A stretch of 64,000 bases of DNA from Streptomyces antibioticus. Lineage in GTDB: Bacteria; Actinomycetota; Actinomycetes; Streptomycetales; Streptomycetaceae. Location of the stretch: positions 434,001 through 498,000 of the forward strand of contig NZ_CM007717.1 of assembly GCF_002019855.1 (NCBI RefSeq). Reading direction: 5' to 3'. The notes under the pieces were generated by a model. The model did no database searches. It was not told where the DNA came from and saw only the letters and a program-made list of their open reading frames with translations. Within the stretch, counting starts at the first letter, position 1. Each line of letters starts with the position of its first letter. Both the position numbers and the translations under genes were made by a program. Shown in pieces: positions 42,004-51,315 of the stretch.

Positions 42004-43554
42004 ATGACACCCACCGCCACGACCCTGCTGGAGATGCGGTCGATCACCAAGACCTTCCCCGGCGTCACCGCGCTCGCCGACGTCAGCCTCGTCGTGCGGG
42101 AAGGTGAGATCCACGCGATCTGCGGCGAGAACGGCGCCGGCAAGTCCACGCTGATGAAGGTGCTGAGCGGGGTGCACCCGTACGGCAGCTACAGCGGCGA
42201 CATCGTCTACCGGGGCGAGCAGGTCCGCTTCCACGACATCCGGGCCAGCGAGCAGGCCGGCATCGTGATCATCCACCAGGAGCTGGCGCTGGTGCCCGGT
42301 ATGTCGATCACCGAGAACCTGTTCCTCGGCAACGAACCGCGCCGCCGCGGCGCCATCGACTGGAAGACCGCCCAGCGCCGGGCCCTGGAGCTGATGGAGC
42401 AGGTCGGCCTCCGGGAGGACCCCGACACGCTGATCAAGGACATCGGCGTCGGCAAGCAGCAACTCGTCGAGATCGCCAAGGCGTTCGCGAAGGACGTGAA
42501 GCTGCTGATCCTCGACGAGCCGACCGCGGCCCTCAACGAGGACGACTCCCGGCATCTGCTCGACCTGCTGCGCGGCTTCCGCGAGCGGGGCATCACCTCG
42601 ATCATCATCTCGCACAAGCTGAACGAGATCGAGGCGGTCGCCGACACCATCACCATCCTGCGCGACGGCCGGACCATCGAGAGCCTCGACGTGCAGGCGG
42701 ACGGCGTCAACGAGGACCGGATCGTGCGCGGCATGGTCGGCCGGGAGCTCGACAGCCGCTTCCCCGACCACACCCCGGACATCGGCGAGGTCTTCTTCGA
42801 GGTCCGCGACTGGACGGTACGGCACCCGAGTTCGGACGAACGGCTGGTGTGCAAGGGCTCGTCCTTCCACGTCCGGCGCGGCGAGATCGTCGGCTTCGCC
42901 GGACTCATGGGCGCGGGCCGCACCGAACTCGCGATGAGCCTCTTCGGCCGCTCCTACGGCACCTGGCTGTCCGGTCAGGTCTTCAAGGACGGCAAGGAGA
43001 TCCGGCTCAAGACGGTGTCGGACGCCATCCGGCACGGCCTCGCCTACGTCAGCGAGGACCGCAAGTCGATCGGTCTGAACCTGCTGGACGACATCAAGAC
43101 CTCGATGGTGGCCGCCAAACTGTCGAAGATCGCACGCAACAGCGTCATCGACCCGGTGCGCGAGCACCGCATCGCCGAGGAGTACCGCCGCAGCCTGCGG
43201 ATCAAGACGCCGAACGTCGACGAGGGCGTCGTCAAGCTCTCCGGCGGCAATCAGCAGAAGGTCGTCCTGGCGAAGTGGATGTTCACCGACCCGGACCTGC
43301 TGATCCTCGACGAGCCCACCCGCGGCATCGACGTGGGCGCCAAGTTCGAGATCTACGGGATCATCCAGCGGCTGGTGGCCCAGGGCAAGGGAGTTGTCGT
43401 CATCTCCTCCGAGCTGCCCGAGCTGATCGGCCTGTGCGACCGCATCTACACGGTGTTCGAGGGCACCATCACGGGCGATGTGGCGCGCGCCGACGCCGAC
43501 CCGGAACTCCTGATGAAGCAGATGACCGCTACCAAGAAGAGCCCCACTCCATGA
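42004..43554 (+). CDS. mmsA: Multiple-monosaccharide ABC transporter ATP-binding protein
   Basis: 516 residues with two fused ATPase halves as in XylG/GguA. The first half has Walker [10 protein letters not shown] (41-49), [13 protein letters not shown] and Walker [12 protein letters not shown]; the second has [15 protein letters not shown], the signature [14 protein letters not shown] and [17 protein letters not shown]. The ATG follows GGGGAG. The 3' end overlaps the permease start by 4 bases. It energises uptake of xylose, glucose, galactose or arabinose-type sugars. Confidence 0.93.
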   Translation: MTPTATTLLEMRSITKTFPGVTALADVSLVVREGEIHAICGENGAGKSTLMKVLSGVHPYGSYSGDIVYRGEQVRFHDIRASEQAGIVIIHQELALVPGMSITENLFLGNEPRRRGAIDWKTAQRRALELMEQVGLREDPDTLIKDIGVGKQQLVEIAKAFAKDVKLLILDEPTAALNEDDSRHLLDLLRGFRERGITSIIISHKLNEIEAVADTITILRDGRTIESLDVQADGVNEDRIVRGMVGRELDSRFPDHTPDIGEVFFEVRDWTVRHPSSDERLVCKGSSFHVRRGEIVGFAGLMGAGRTELAMSLFGRSYGTWLSGQVFKDGKEIRLKTVSDAIRHGLAYVSEDRKSIGLNLLDDIKTSMVAAKLSKIARNSVIDPVREHRIAEEYRRSLRIKTPNVDEGVVKLSGGNQQKVVLAKWMFTDPDLLILDEPTRGIDVGAKFEIYGIIQRLVAQGKGVVVISSELPELIGLCDRIYTVFEGTITGDVARADADPELLMKQMTATKKSPTP

Positions 43555-44855
43555 GCCGTATAACTGACCTTCAGAAGAACCTCTTCGGGGGCTCGACCTC
43601 CAACGCCCGCCAGTTCGGCATGATCTCCACCCTGGTGGCGATCGTCCTGCTGTTCCAGATCTGGACCGACGGCCTGACGCTGACCTCCGGCAACCTCATC
43701 GCGGTGGTCAGCCAGTACTCGTACATCCTGATCCTGGCCATCGGCATGCTGATGGTGATCGTCGCCGGGCACATCGACCTGTCGGTCGGCTCGGTCGCCG
43801 CGTTCACCGGCATCGTCGTCGCCAAGGCGATGCAGGAGTACGACCTGCCGTGGCCGCTGGGGATCGTGCTCGGGCTGCTCGTCGGCGCGGCGATCGGCGC
43901 CTGGCAGGGCTTCTGGGTCGCCTACATCGGCGTACCGGCCTTCATCGTGACCCTCGCCGGGATGCTGCTGTTCCGCGGCGGCAACCAGTACATCGGCAAC
44001 GCCGACACGGTGCCGGTGCCCGAGGGCTTCCGGGAGATCGGCGCCGGCTTCCTGCCCGAGGTGGGGCCCGACACCGGCTACAACAACCTGACGCTGCTGC
44101 TCGGCGTGGCCGCCTGCGCCGGTGTGGTGTGGCGGGAGTGGCGGGCGCGGCAGACCCGCCGTGAGATGGGGGCCGACACGGCTCCGCTGTGGGTCGCGGG
44201 CATCCGGCTGGCCGTCATGATCGGCGTGATCGTCTTCGCGACGCTCCGGTTCGCCGGCGGCCGGGTCGGCACCAGCCTGCCGATCTCCGGCATCATCCTG
44301 ATCGTCCTGGTCCTCGCCTACTCCTTCTACACCCGCAACACCGTGGGCGGACGGCACATCTACGCCGTGGGCGGCAACGCCCGCGCAGCGGAGCTGTCCG
44401 GGGTGAAGCTCAAGCGGGTCAACTTCCTCGTCATGATGAACATGTCGGTGCTGGCCGCGCTGGCCGGCATGATCTTCGTGGCCCGGTCGTCGGCCTCCGG
44501 CCCGCAGGACGGTCTGAGCTGGGAACTGGACGCCATCGCGGCCGTGTTCATCGGCGGCGCGGCGGTCTCCGGCGGTCTCGGCACCGTCAGCGGCTCGATC
44601 GTCGGCGGTCTGGTGATGGCCCTGCTCAACAACGGCCTCCAACTGGAGGGCGTCGGCTCCGACATGGTCCAGATCATCAAGGGTCTGGTGCTCCTGCTGG
44701 CCGTCGCCTTCGACGTCTACAACAAGAGCCAGGGACGGTTCTCGATCATCGGCACACTGACACGTCCGTTCCGGCGGGACGATCCGGGGGCGCCGGCCGC
44801 GCCCGCGGCCCCGGCCTCCGATCCGGACGCCGACAAGGCCAAGGTGGCGGGCTGA
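43551..44855 (+). CDS. mmsB: Multiple-monosaccharide ABC transporter permease
   Basis: 434 residues with about ten membrane segments of the RbsC/XylH/GguB type. [19 protein letters not shown] and [17 protein letters not shown], then [26 protein letters not shown] are the signatures of this permease family. The cytoplasmic C-terminus is Ala/Pro/Asp-rich. Translation is coupled to the ATPase. The next gene (binding protein) is separated by a 194-base gap with a strong hairpin. Confidence 0.93.
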   Translation: MSRITDLQKNLFGGSTSNARQFGMISTLVAIVLLFQIWTDGLTLTSGNLIAVVSQYSYILILAIGMLMVIVAGHIDLSVGSVAAFTGIVVAKAMQEYDLPWPLGIVLGLLVGAAIGAWQGFWVAYIGVPAFIVTLAGMLLFRGGNQYIGNADTVPVPEGFREIGAGFLPEVGPDTGYNNLTLLLGVAACAGVVWREWRARQTRREMGADTAPLWVAGIRLAVMIGVIVFATLRFAGGRVGTSLPISGIILIVLVLAYSFYTRNTVGGRHIYAVGGNARAAELSGVKLKRVNFLVMMNMSVLAALAGMIFVARSSASGPQDGLSWELDAIAAVFIGGAAVSGGLGTVSGSIVGGLVMALLNNGLQLEGVGSDMVQIIKGLVLLLAVAFDVYNKSQGRFSIIGTLTRPFRRDDPGAPAAPAAPASDPDADKAKVAG

Positions 44856-44887
44856 CCGGCCGCGACCCGTCCTCCTCCCCCCAGACG

Positions 44888-44924
44888 ACCGGACACCCGG
44901 TCCCCTGACAACCGGGTGTCCGGT
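44888..44924 (+). terminator. Strong hairpin between permease and binding-protein genes
   Basis: A perfect 14-base stem (ACCGGACACCCGGT / ACCGGGTGTCCGGT) with a 9-base loop, 33 bases after the permease stop. In sugar ABC operons such hairpins often stabilise or partially terminate the message; here it sits before, not after, the binding-protein gene. Confidence 0.7.
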
Positions 44925-45049
44925 CCCCCCTCTCCCGGCACGACCGGGCACGGTCACACGGTCCGGCGGTTCCACCGCACCGCCTCCGCCGCGTTCGACG
45001 GCACAGCTCACTCAAGGCACCAGCACCACACGAAGGGTTCACCTCCACC

Positions 45050-46162
45050 ATGCGCACATCCGTCATCAGAAGCATCGCCGCCGTCGGCGCCGTCGCCCTG
45101 CTCACCCTGGGCACCGCGGCCTGCTCCAACGAACGCGAGGGCTCCACCAGCAGCGACAGCGCCGACGGCAAGGGCTTCAAGCAGGACTCCCTGATCGGCG
45201 TGGCGCTGCCCGCCAAGACGTCGGAGAACTGGGTGCTCGCCGGTGACCTGTTCACCTCGGGCCTCAAGGACGCGGGCTTCAAGGCCGACGTCCAGTACGC
45301 GGGCGCCTCGACGACCGTCGCCGACCAGCAGGCGCAGATCTCCTCCATGGTCACCAAGGGCGCGAAGGTCATCGTGATCGGCGCGACCGACGCCTCCCAG
45401 CTCGCCACCCAGGTGAAGCAGGCCAAGGAGGAGGGCGCCACCGTCATCGCCTACGACCGTCTGATCACCAACACCCCGGACGTCGACTACTACATCGCCT
45501 TCGACAACTTCAAGGTCGGCCAGCTCCAGGGCCAGGCCCTGATCGACGGCATGAAGGCGAAGAAGGCGAAGGGCCCCTGGACCATCGAGCTGTTCTCCGG
45601 CTCGCCGGACGACAACAACTCCAAGGTGTTCTTCGACGGCGCGATGGAGGTCCTGAAGCCCCTCATCGACAAGGGCGACATCGTTGTCGGATCGGGTCAG
45701 ACCGACATCAAGCAGACGGCCACGCAGGGCTGGAAGGCGGAGAACGCCCAGCAGCGCATGGACTCGCTGCTGACCTCGGCCTACGGCGGCAAGAAGACCC
45801 TCGACGGCGTCCTGTCCCCGAACGACACCCTCGCCCGCGCGATCCTCACCTCGGTCAAGGGCGCCGGCAAGGCCGTCCCGGTCGTCACCGGCCAGGACTC
45901 CGAGGTCGAGTCGGTGAAGTCGATCATGGCCGGTGAGCAGTACTCGACCATCAACAAGGACACCCGCAAGCTCGTCGCGGAGACCGTCAACATGGTCAAG
46001 GCCCTCCAGAAGGGCGACAAGCCGACCATCAACGACACCAAGTCGTACGACAACGGTGTCAAGGTCGTCCCGTCGTACCTCCTGCCGCCCGTCATCGTGA
46101 CGAAGGACAACGCGGCCGAGGCGTACGCCAACGACCCGAAGCTGTCGGCGCTCACCAAGTAG
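45050..46162 (+). CDS. chvE: Multiple-monosaccharide-binding lipoprotein
   Basis: 370 residues. A lipoprotein signal is clear: MRTSVIRSIAAVGAVALLTL followed by the lipobox GTAAC with the modified Cys at about residue 25. The mature protein is a periplasmic sugar-binding fold of the ChvE/XylF type (IGVALPAKTSENWVLAGDLF, YIAFDNFKVGQLQGQALI, LSPNDTLARAILTSVKGAGK, VVTGQDSEVESVKSIMAGEQ). It would be anchored at the membrane outside and feed the MmsA/MmsB transporter. The ATG follows AGGGTTC, a weak site. The ROK regulator at 40530 controls the operon by inference. Confidence 0.93.
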   Translation: MRTSVIRSIAAVGAVALLTLGTAACSNEREGSTSSDSADGKGFKQDSLIGVALPAKTSENWVLAGDLFTSGLKDAGFKADVQYAGASTTVADQQAQISSMVTKGAKVIVIGATDASQLATQVKQAKEEGATVIAYDRLITNTPDVDYYIAFDNFKVGQLQGQALIDGMKAKKAKGPWTIELFSGSPDDNNSKVFFDGAMEVLKPLIDKGDIVVGSGQTDIKQTATQGWKAENAQQRMDSLLTSAYGGKKTLDGVLSPNDTLARAILTSVKGAGKAVPVVTGQDSEVESVKSIMAGEQYSTINKDTRKLVAETVNMVKALQKGDKPTINDTKSYDNGVKVVPSYLLPPVIVTKDNAAEAYANDPKLSALTK

Positions 46163-46180
46163 TCCACCGAGCCCTGCGCA

Positions 46181-46222
46181 CGCCGCCGCCCGCCCCGATC
46201 ACCTCCGGGGCGGGCGGCGGCG
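46181..46222 (+). terminator. Terminator after the binding-protein gene
   Basis: A perfect 17-base GC stem (46181-46197 with 46206-46222, 8-base loop) starts 18 bases after the stop codon and also ends at the convergent galU gene, so it can serve both directions. Confidence 0.85.
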
Positions 46223-46232
46223 TCCGTGCCGC

Positions 46233-47147
46233 TCAGGCCGGGGAGTCCAGGCGCCGGACCAGGTCGCGCAGGACGGGGCCGTACTCGGGGTGCGCGAGGG
46301 CGTGGGCCATCTGGGCCACCAGATAGTCGGCCGGGTTGCCGGTGTCGTACCAGGTGCCCTGGATGACCTGGCCGTAGACGGCGCGGCTGGCGGCGTAGGC
46401 GTTGATCGCGTCGGTCAGATAGACCTCGCCCGGCGTCCGGCCCTTCTTGACGGCCTCGTACCAGAGGCGGGTCTGCTCGCGCAGTTCGTCGACGATGCCG
46501 GGGGTGATGACATAGCCGCCGATGGCCGCGTACGAGGAGGGGGCGTCCTCGGGTCTGGGCTTCTCGACCAGGCCGGTGATCCGGAGCTGTCCGTCGCCCA
46601 GGTTCTCGCGGACGATGGGGACGCCGTAGCGCTGGGAGTCGGCCGGGTCCATGGGCAGCAGGGCCAGGACCGGGCAGGCGGTCTGCTCGTAGGCGCGGAT
46701 GAGCTGCTGGGCCCGGGGCACCTCGGCCACGAACACGTCGTCGGGCCACAGCACGAGGACGGGTTCGTCGCCGAACGAGCGGGCCGCGTTGAGGACCGGG
46801 GTGCCGTTGCCGTACGGGCCGTGCTGGTCGAGGTAGCTGATGTGGCCGCGGCGGGCCAGGTCGGAGACCTCCTCCACGGCGTCCGCGTACGCCTCCTTGC
46901 CGTCGGCGCGCAACTGCGCGACGAGCGCCGGGTTGGGCCGGAAGTGCTCCTGGATGAGGGACTTGCCGCCGCTGACCACGATCGTGATGTCGGTGATGCC
47001 GGAGTCCACCAGCTCCCGCACGGTGTGCTCCACGACCGGTTTGTCGCCGACCGGGAGCATCTCCTTGGGGATCGCCTTGGTGAGGGGCAGCAGTCGGGAG
47101 CCGAGTCCCGCGGCGGGGATCACGGCCCTGCGGATCGTCGGGGGCAT
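46233..47147 (-). CDS. galU: UTP-glucose-1-phosphate uridylyltransferase
   Basis: 304 residues, the usual length. The N-terminal AVIPAAGLGSRLLPLTKAIP and KEMLPVGDKPVVEHTV is the nucleotidyltransferase signature; LVLWPDDVFVAEV carries the metal-binding Asp, and GLVEKPRPEDAPSSYAAIGG and GTWYDTGNPADYLVAQ complete the GalU pattern. It makes UDP-glucose for cell-wall and exopolysaccharide synthesis. The ATG at 47147 follows GAGAGG. Convergent to the sugar importer, with which it shares the terminator. Confidence 0.93.
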   Translation of the reverse strand: MPPTIRRAVIPAAGLGSRLLPLTKAIPKEMLPVGDKPVVEHTVRELVDSGITDITIVVSGGKSLIQEHFRPNPALVAQLRADGKEAYADAVEEVSDLARRGHISYLDQHGPYGNGTPVLNAARSFGDEPVLVLWPDDVFVAEVPRAQQLIRAYEQTACPVLALLPMDPADSQRYGVPIVRENLGDGQLRITGLVEKPRPEDAPSSYAAIGGYVITPGIVDELREQTRLWYEAVKKGRTPGEVYLTDAINAYAASRAVYGQVIQGTWYDTGNPADYLVAQMAHALAHPEYGPVLRDLVRRLDSPA

Positions 47148-47278
47148 CGGGCCTCTCTCGATGGGGGGTGCGGGAGCGACGGTATCAACGCTCTCCCCGA
47201 GGACCCGGCATGCCGGTCCCGAGCAGGTCGGCTTCCTACCGGCGAGTAGGATGCGCGTTCCCAACGAACGGAGTCGTC

Positions 47279-47788
47279 GTGGCCCGCAGGTTCACCGTGT
47301 CCGGCAGCATTGTCGTCGAGGTCCCTCCGGAGGTCGCGTACGCGGCGGTCAGCCGGCCCGCGCAGATGGGCCGGTGGAGTCCGGAGAACCTCGGGGCCGC
47401 GGTGGCGGAGCCGGACGTGTCCGCCGCGCTGGGGACGACGTTCGAGGGGCGCAACAAGCGGGGGCCGTTCCGCTGGGTCACCCGGTGCACGGTGACGGCG
47501 GCGGACGAGGGGCGGCGCTTCGCGTTCCGGGTGCACGCGATCGGGCTCGGCCGGCCGCGGCTGCGGGGGCCGATAGCGACCTGGGAGTACCGCTTCGAGC
47601 CCGAGGGCGCGGCCACCCGGGTCACGGAGACCTGGACCGACGACCGGCGCGCCTGGCCCGCGCTCGTCGCGCACGCCTTCGACCGGCTGGTCACGGGCGG
47701 CCGGACCTTCGCCGACTTCCAGACGGCCAACATCGCCCGGACCCTGCGCAACCTGAAGCGCGAGCTGGAGGCGGAGGCCGGCTCCTGA
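47279..47788 (+). CDS. SRPBCC-family (polyketide-cyclase-like) protein
   Basis: 169 residues, GTG start after ACGGAG. The START-like pattern is seen in FTVSGSIVVEVPPEVAYAAV, MGRWSPENLG, TWEYRFEPEGAATRVTETWT and a C-terminal helix (FQTANIARTLRNLKRELEAE). Such proteins bind a hydrophobic ligand in a helix-grip pocket. It is divergent from galU with about 130 bases between. No partner gene hints at its ligand. Confidence 0.85.
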   Translation: MARRFTVSGSIVVEVPPEVAYAAVSRPAQMGRWSPENLGAAVAEPDVSAALGTTFEGRNKRGPFRWVTRCTVTAADEGRRFAFRVHAIGLGRPRLRGPIATWEYRFEPEGAATRVTETWTDDRRAWPALVAHAFDRLVTGGRTFADFQTANIARTLRNLKRELEAEAGS

Positions 47789-47790
47789 CG

Positions 47791-48939
47791 TCAGGAGGGG
47801 CGCAGCACCCCTTCGGGGCCGAAGGCCACCGGCAGGAAGCGGGCGGCGATCCGGGCGTAGCCGGCGGTGTTGGGGTGCAGGCCGTCGGGGAGGTCGGCGA
47901 CGTCGTCCGGTCCGAACAGGGTGGTCCCGTCGACGACATGGAGCCGTTCGTCGCCGTCGGCGCGGCGGGCCTCGACGTGCCGGGTGAGCAGTTCGCGGAT
48001 GCGGGTGAGGGTGAGCGCCCCGTCCGCGAGCACGGCGGGACGGTCGACGGTGCGGACGACGCCGTCGGAGCCGAGGAGCGTGGGTCCCGGCCGGGTCTCG
48101 GCGGCCGGGCAGACGATGGGCGTGACGACGAGGATCGGTGTGTCGGGCCTGCCCTCGCGGATCGTGTCGAGGAATCCGTGGAAGGCGGGCACGAAGGCGC
48201 GTTCGCGCATGCTGTCGCCGTTGAGCACGTTGATGCCCAGTTCGAGGCTGATCGCGGCCGCGGGCAGATCGCGCAGGGCGCGGGCCACGAAGGGGTCCAG
48301 ATGGCATTCGCCCGCGAGCGCGAGGTTGACCAGGGACCGGCCCGCCGCGCGTGCGACGACGGCCGGCCAGGTGGCGGTGGGCCGGTCCGCCTCCGCGCAC
48401 TGGCTGATGGAGCTGCCGTGGTGCACCCACACGGGTCCGCTCGGCGGTGCCGGACGCACCGTCGCCCCCGCCGGGACCCGTACGTCGACCAGCCGGAACC
48501 CACGGGAGACCGGCAGCCAGATCTCCACCCGCCGCTCCCGGCCCGCGCGGCCGAGGGCGAACCTGACGTGGGCGGGGTCGGCCGGCTGGAGCCGTACGTC
48601 CGCCGTGGCGGGGTCGTGGAAGATGAGGTTCTCCTCCCGCACGACCACCGGTTCCCGCAGCTCCCCGTCCACCACCAGGTCGAGGACGCTGCCGCTGGGG
48701 GTCCCGCCGAGCGGCAGGGCCTCGGTGAACCGGGCCACCAGCTCGACCTCGGCGGCGTCCGTGACCAGCTCCAGCCGCACCCCCGAGGGGACGGTGCTGC
48801 TGAACTCGTACATGGGGTCGGCCAGTTGCCGGCGTCCCGCCTCCGGTGCCCGGTGCAGGGCGATGCCGTCCAGCTCGACGGTGGTCGCGAGGGCGCCGAC
48901 GACACAGTCGAGCGCGCGGTCGAGGACGGACTGCTGCAC
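47791..48939 (-). CDS. SGNH/GDSL-family hydrolase
   Basis: 382 residues, GTG start after GAGAGG. A C-terminal SGNH domain (about from residue 170) carries block I HHGSSISQ with the catalytic Ser, a Gly in LALAGECH, the Asn in LGINVLNGDS and the Asp-His dyad in DGLHPNTAGYA. The N-terminal 160 residues form a beta-rich domain (VELVARFTEALPLGGTPSGS, VEIWLPVSRGFRLVDVRVPA) like the jelly-roll of carbohydrate esterases of this type. No signal peptide is seen. It probably deacylates a sugar or small ester. The alpha/beta hydrolase gene lies 23 bases upstream on the same strand. Confidence 0.87.
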   Translation of the reverse strand: MQQSVLDRALDCVVGALATTVELDGIALHRAPEAGRRQLADPMYEFSSTVPSGVRLELVTDAAEVELVARFTEALPLGGTPSGSVLDLVVDGELREPVVVREENLIFHDPATADVRLQPADPAHVRFALGRAGRERRVEIWLPVSRGFRLVDVRVPAGATVRPAPPSGPVWVHHGSSISQCAEADRPTATWPAVVARAAGRSLVNLALAGECHLDPFVARALRDLPAAAISLELGINVLNGDSMRERAFVPAFHGFLDTIREGRPDTPILVVTPIVCPAAETRPGPTLLGSDGVVRTVDRPAVLADGALTLTRIRELLTRHVEARRADGDERLHVVDGTTLFGPDDVADLPDGLHPNTAGYARIAARFLPVAFGPEGVLRPS

Positions 48940-48962
48940 GGGGTACCTCTCGTCGGGGGCGG

Positions 48963-49673
48963 TCAGAGCACGGGGAAGTCCCCGGTGCCGTAGCACTCCC
49001 GGGGCAGGGGGTCCGGTGTGCTCTCGGGGTCGAGCAGATGGGCGACGACGGCGGCGGCCGTGCGGTGCCAGAAGCGGGAGCGGCGCAGCATCGGGTGGTC
49101 GCCGCCGCCGACGACGGCCATCCCCGCCCGTGCCGCGAGGCCGGAGGCGCGGCGCACGCACTCGGCCGAGGCGGCGGGGAAGGTGACGCGGTCGTCCTCG
49201 CCGTGCAGGGCGACCAGGTGCCGGCCCGCGACCTGTTCCACGGGTTCGTCCCGCGGCCACCACGGGGCCAGGGCGACGACGCCGTGCACCTGGGAGTGCC
49301 CGGCGGCGCGCAGGGCGGCCCGGCCGCCCATCGAGTGGCCGAGCAGGACCGTGGGCAACGGGCCTTCCCGGAGGGCGAGTTCGTCGAGCGCCCGGTGGAT
49401 GTCGCGCACCGGGTCGGCGCGCTCGCCGTTCCAGCCGCGCAGCCGGTAGCGGACCTGGGCGATCAGGACGTCCTGGCGGGGCAGGGCCGCCGCGACCGCG
49501 CGGACGAAGGGGTCCATCCGGAGCGCGGCGAGCTGCCAGGGCCGGGTGCGGCGCTCGCTCGCCTCCTGGCCGCCGTGCAGCACCAGGACGGCCGCGCGTG
49601 GGGCGGGCGGGCTGCGCCGGGGCAGCAGCGCCCGGCCCATGGGGAGAACCGACTCGGTCATGTCCTGACGCAT
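48963..49673 (-). CDS. Alpha/beta hydrolase
   Basis: 236 residues. AAVLVLHGGQEASERRT is the oxyanion segment, the nucleophile elbow is LLGHSMGGRAALRA, VALHGEDDRVTF bears the acid and VVGGGDHPMLRRS the base. Small hydrolases of this kind cleave esters or lactones. The start was set at 49673 (ATG); an ATG at 49661 is possible. It stands 23 bases before the SGNH hydrolase gene and shares a promoter region with a 26-base tandem repeat upstream. Confidence 0.82.
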   Translation of the reverse strand: MRQDMTESVLPMGRALLPRRSPPAPRAAVLVLHGGQEASERRTRPWQLAALRMDPFVRAVAAALPRQDVLIAQVRYRLRGWNGERADPVRDIHRALDELALREGPLPTVLLGHSMGGRAALRAAGHSQVHGVVALAPWWPRDEPVEQVAGRHLVALHGEDDRVTFPAASAECVRRASGLAARAGMAVVGGGDHPMLRRSRFWHRTAAAVVAHLLDPESTPDPLPRECYGTGDFPVL

Positions 49674-49758
49674 GTCCCGTCGCACCGTGCGGCACTCCTC
49701 GTTCGCGGCCCGTGTCCCGTCGCGCACGCGTGGATGCGTGGCGCACGCCGATTCTGCC

Positions 49759-49913
49759 CGAGCGCGGCGCACGGTGATTGCGCGCGAGCCCGGCGCACGG
49801 TGACTCGGCCCGAGCGCGGCGCGCGGTGGTTCCGCCCGAGCCCGGCGCACGGTGACTCGGCCCGAGACCGGCGCACGATGATTCCGCCCGAGCCCGGCGC
49901 ACGGTAATGCGCC
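49759..49913. repeat. 26-base tandem repeat, six copies
   Basis: Six head-to-tail copies at an exact 26-base period start at 49759, 49785, 49811, 49837, 49863 and 49889, consensus CGAGCCCGGCGCACGGTGAC with a variable 6-base end. A partial copy precedes at 49741. Copies 2 and 4 are identical. The array fills the space between the hydrolase gene start and the SDR stop. Confidence 0.93.
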
Positions 49914-49951
49914 CCGCGGCACTGCCGTACGGCGCCGCCGCCCGCCCGCGC

Positions 49952-50845
49952 TCAGTCGGCCTCGCCGCCGTGCCGGGTCACCGCGGCGAGGTCGGCGAGA
50001 CCGCCCGCGCCCAGGGGGCCGGTGGGTGGCAGCGGTTCCTCGGCCTCCAGACCGGGCAGGGCGTGCCGGGACACGCGCAGCACGACCGGCGGGAGCACGG
50101 CACGCCCCGCCTGGACCGCCCGCAGCCAGCCGGGGACGTAGACCGCCGTGCGCCGCCGCTCGACGGCGCGTGCCAGGCGGTCGGCGACGACGTCGGCCGG
50201 GAGGACGCGGCGGGCCGGCGGGGGCATGTGGGCCCGCAGTTCCCTGAGGACCGTATGGCGGTCGGCGTCGCGGACCATGTCCGTGTCGGTCCAGTTGAGG
50301 TAGGCGATGCCCACGGCCACCCCGTGATGGGCGACCTCGGCCCGCAGGGAGTGGGCGAACGCCTCCACCCCGGCCTTCGAGGCGCAGTAGGCGCTCATCA
50401 TCGGGGCGGCGCCGAACGACGCGAGCGAGGCGATCTGGAGGTGGTAGCCGGCGGTCACCGTCAGGTCGGGCAGGAACACCCGGGCGGTGCGGGCGCTGCC
50501 GGTCAGGTTCACGTCGATCACGCGCTGCCACGAGGCGGGATCGGACAGGGCGAAGGGGCCGCCCTCGGCGATACCGGCGTTCGCCACGACGACGGACGGC
50601 GGCCCGAGTCGCTCGCGGACGACCTCCGCGGCGTGCTCCAGCGCCGCGTCGTCGGTGACGTCGGCCGCGACGGCGACCGCCGGACCGGGCAGCGCGGCGG
50701 CGACCGCGTCCAGCGCGGGCCGGTCGTGGTCGATCAGGGCCAGACGGGCGCCGCGCCGGGCGAGCGCCTCCGCGAGCGCCGCTCCCACCCCGCGCGCGGC
50801 TCCGGTCACCACCGCGGTGCGGTCCTTCAACGGGCTGTCAGCCAC
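49952..50845 (-). CDS. Short-chain dehydrogenase/reductase
   Basis: 297 residues, GTG start after AGGAGAGGAA. TGAARGVGAA is the cofactor motif with DHDRP after strand two (NAD-type Asp), VVANAGIA replaces NNAG, and the active site is IASLASFGAAPMMSAYCASKAG with Tyr and Lys. A C-terminal extension of about 60 residues (VYVPGWLRAVQAGRAVLPP) is common in actinobacterial SDRs that act on lipids. Its start overlaps the unknown gene before it by 8 bases, so it belongs to the cassette starting at 53449. Confidence 0.88.
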   Translation of the reverse strand: MADSPLKDRTAVVTGAARGVGAALAEALARRGARLALIDHDRPALDAVAAALPGPAVAVAADVTDDAALEHAAEVVRERLGPPSVVVANAGIAEGGPFALSDPASWQRVIDVNLTGSARTARVFLPDLTVTAGYHLQIASLASFGAAPMMSAYCASKAGVEAFAHSLRAEVAHHGVAVGIAYLNWTDTDMVRDADRHTVLRELRAHMPPPARRVLPADVVADRLARAVERRRTAVYVPGWLRAVQAGRAVLPPVVLRVSRHALPGLEAEEPLPPTGPLGAGGLADLAAVTRHGGEAD

Positions 50846-51260
50846 GGTCGGTTCCTCTCCTGCGCTGCTTCAGTTCCGCCTCGTACAGGTGGTCGCGGCC
50901 GCCCGCGAGCCGGTCCACGGCCTCCCGGGCCAGCAGGGTGAAGGGGCGGTGGTAGGTCTCGTCGTACGCCTCGACGATCTGGAAGGTCCAGTGGCCCGGG
51001 ACGACGTTGCGGCCCACGATCTCCGCGCGCACCTTGTCGGCCCACTCCGCGTGCCCGGCACGGCGCAACAGGTCCACCGCCTCGTCCAGTTGGAAGTCGG
51101 CGGTGCCGGTGAGCTGGTGGAAGGAGTAGAGGTGTCCCCTGGCCCGTTCGGTGGTCTCCAGGGCCTTGGACAGGGCGCCGAGCGCCTCCACCGTCGCGTC
51201 GCTCACCCCCGGGGGCCTGCGGTGGGCGCGGTCCGGGCCGTCGTCGTGCTGGTCCGCCAT
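50838..51260 (-). CDS. Conserved protein of unknown function, redox cassette
   Basis: 140 residues, not assigned to a family I can name. It is helical and charged: a hydrophilic N-terminus, then LGALSKALETTERARGHLYS, FHQLTGTADFQLDEAVDLLR and WTFQIVEAYDETYHRPFTLL. The GHLYSFHQLTG and HAEWADKV segments with several His, Glu and Asp residues could suit a helical-bundle metal or cofactor protein, but this is speculation. The gene overlaps the following SDR by 8 bases and lies 55 bases after the CrtI-like oxidoreductase. Confidence 0.75.
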   Translation of the reverse strand: MADQHDDGPDRAHRRPPGVSDATVEALGALSKALETTERARGHLYSFHQLTGTADFQLDEAVDLLRRAGHAEWADKVRAEIVGRNVVPGHWTFQIVEAYDETYHRPFTLLAREAVDRLAGGRDHLYEAELKQRRRGTDRG

Positions 51261-51315
51261 GGTGTGTCTCCGTCCCTGCGGTGGGCGATGCGTCCCTGTG
51301 GTGGGCGCTGCCGTC

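Noticed and set aside
44189..44908. Alternate frame after the permease with Gly/Arg-rich product
   Set aside because: Shadow of the permease C-terminus; no motif or ribosome site.
49759..49913. CRISPR or plasmid-iteron origin
   Set aside because: No spacers; no AT-rich region or Rep gene nearby, so an origin is not supported.
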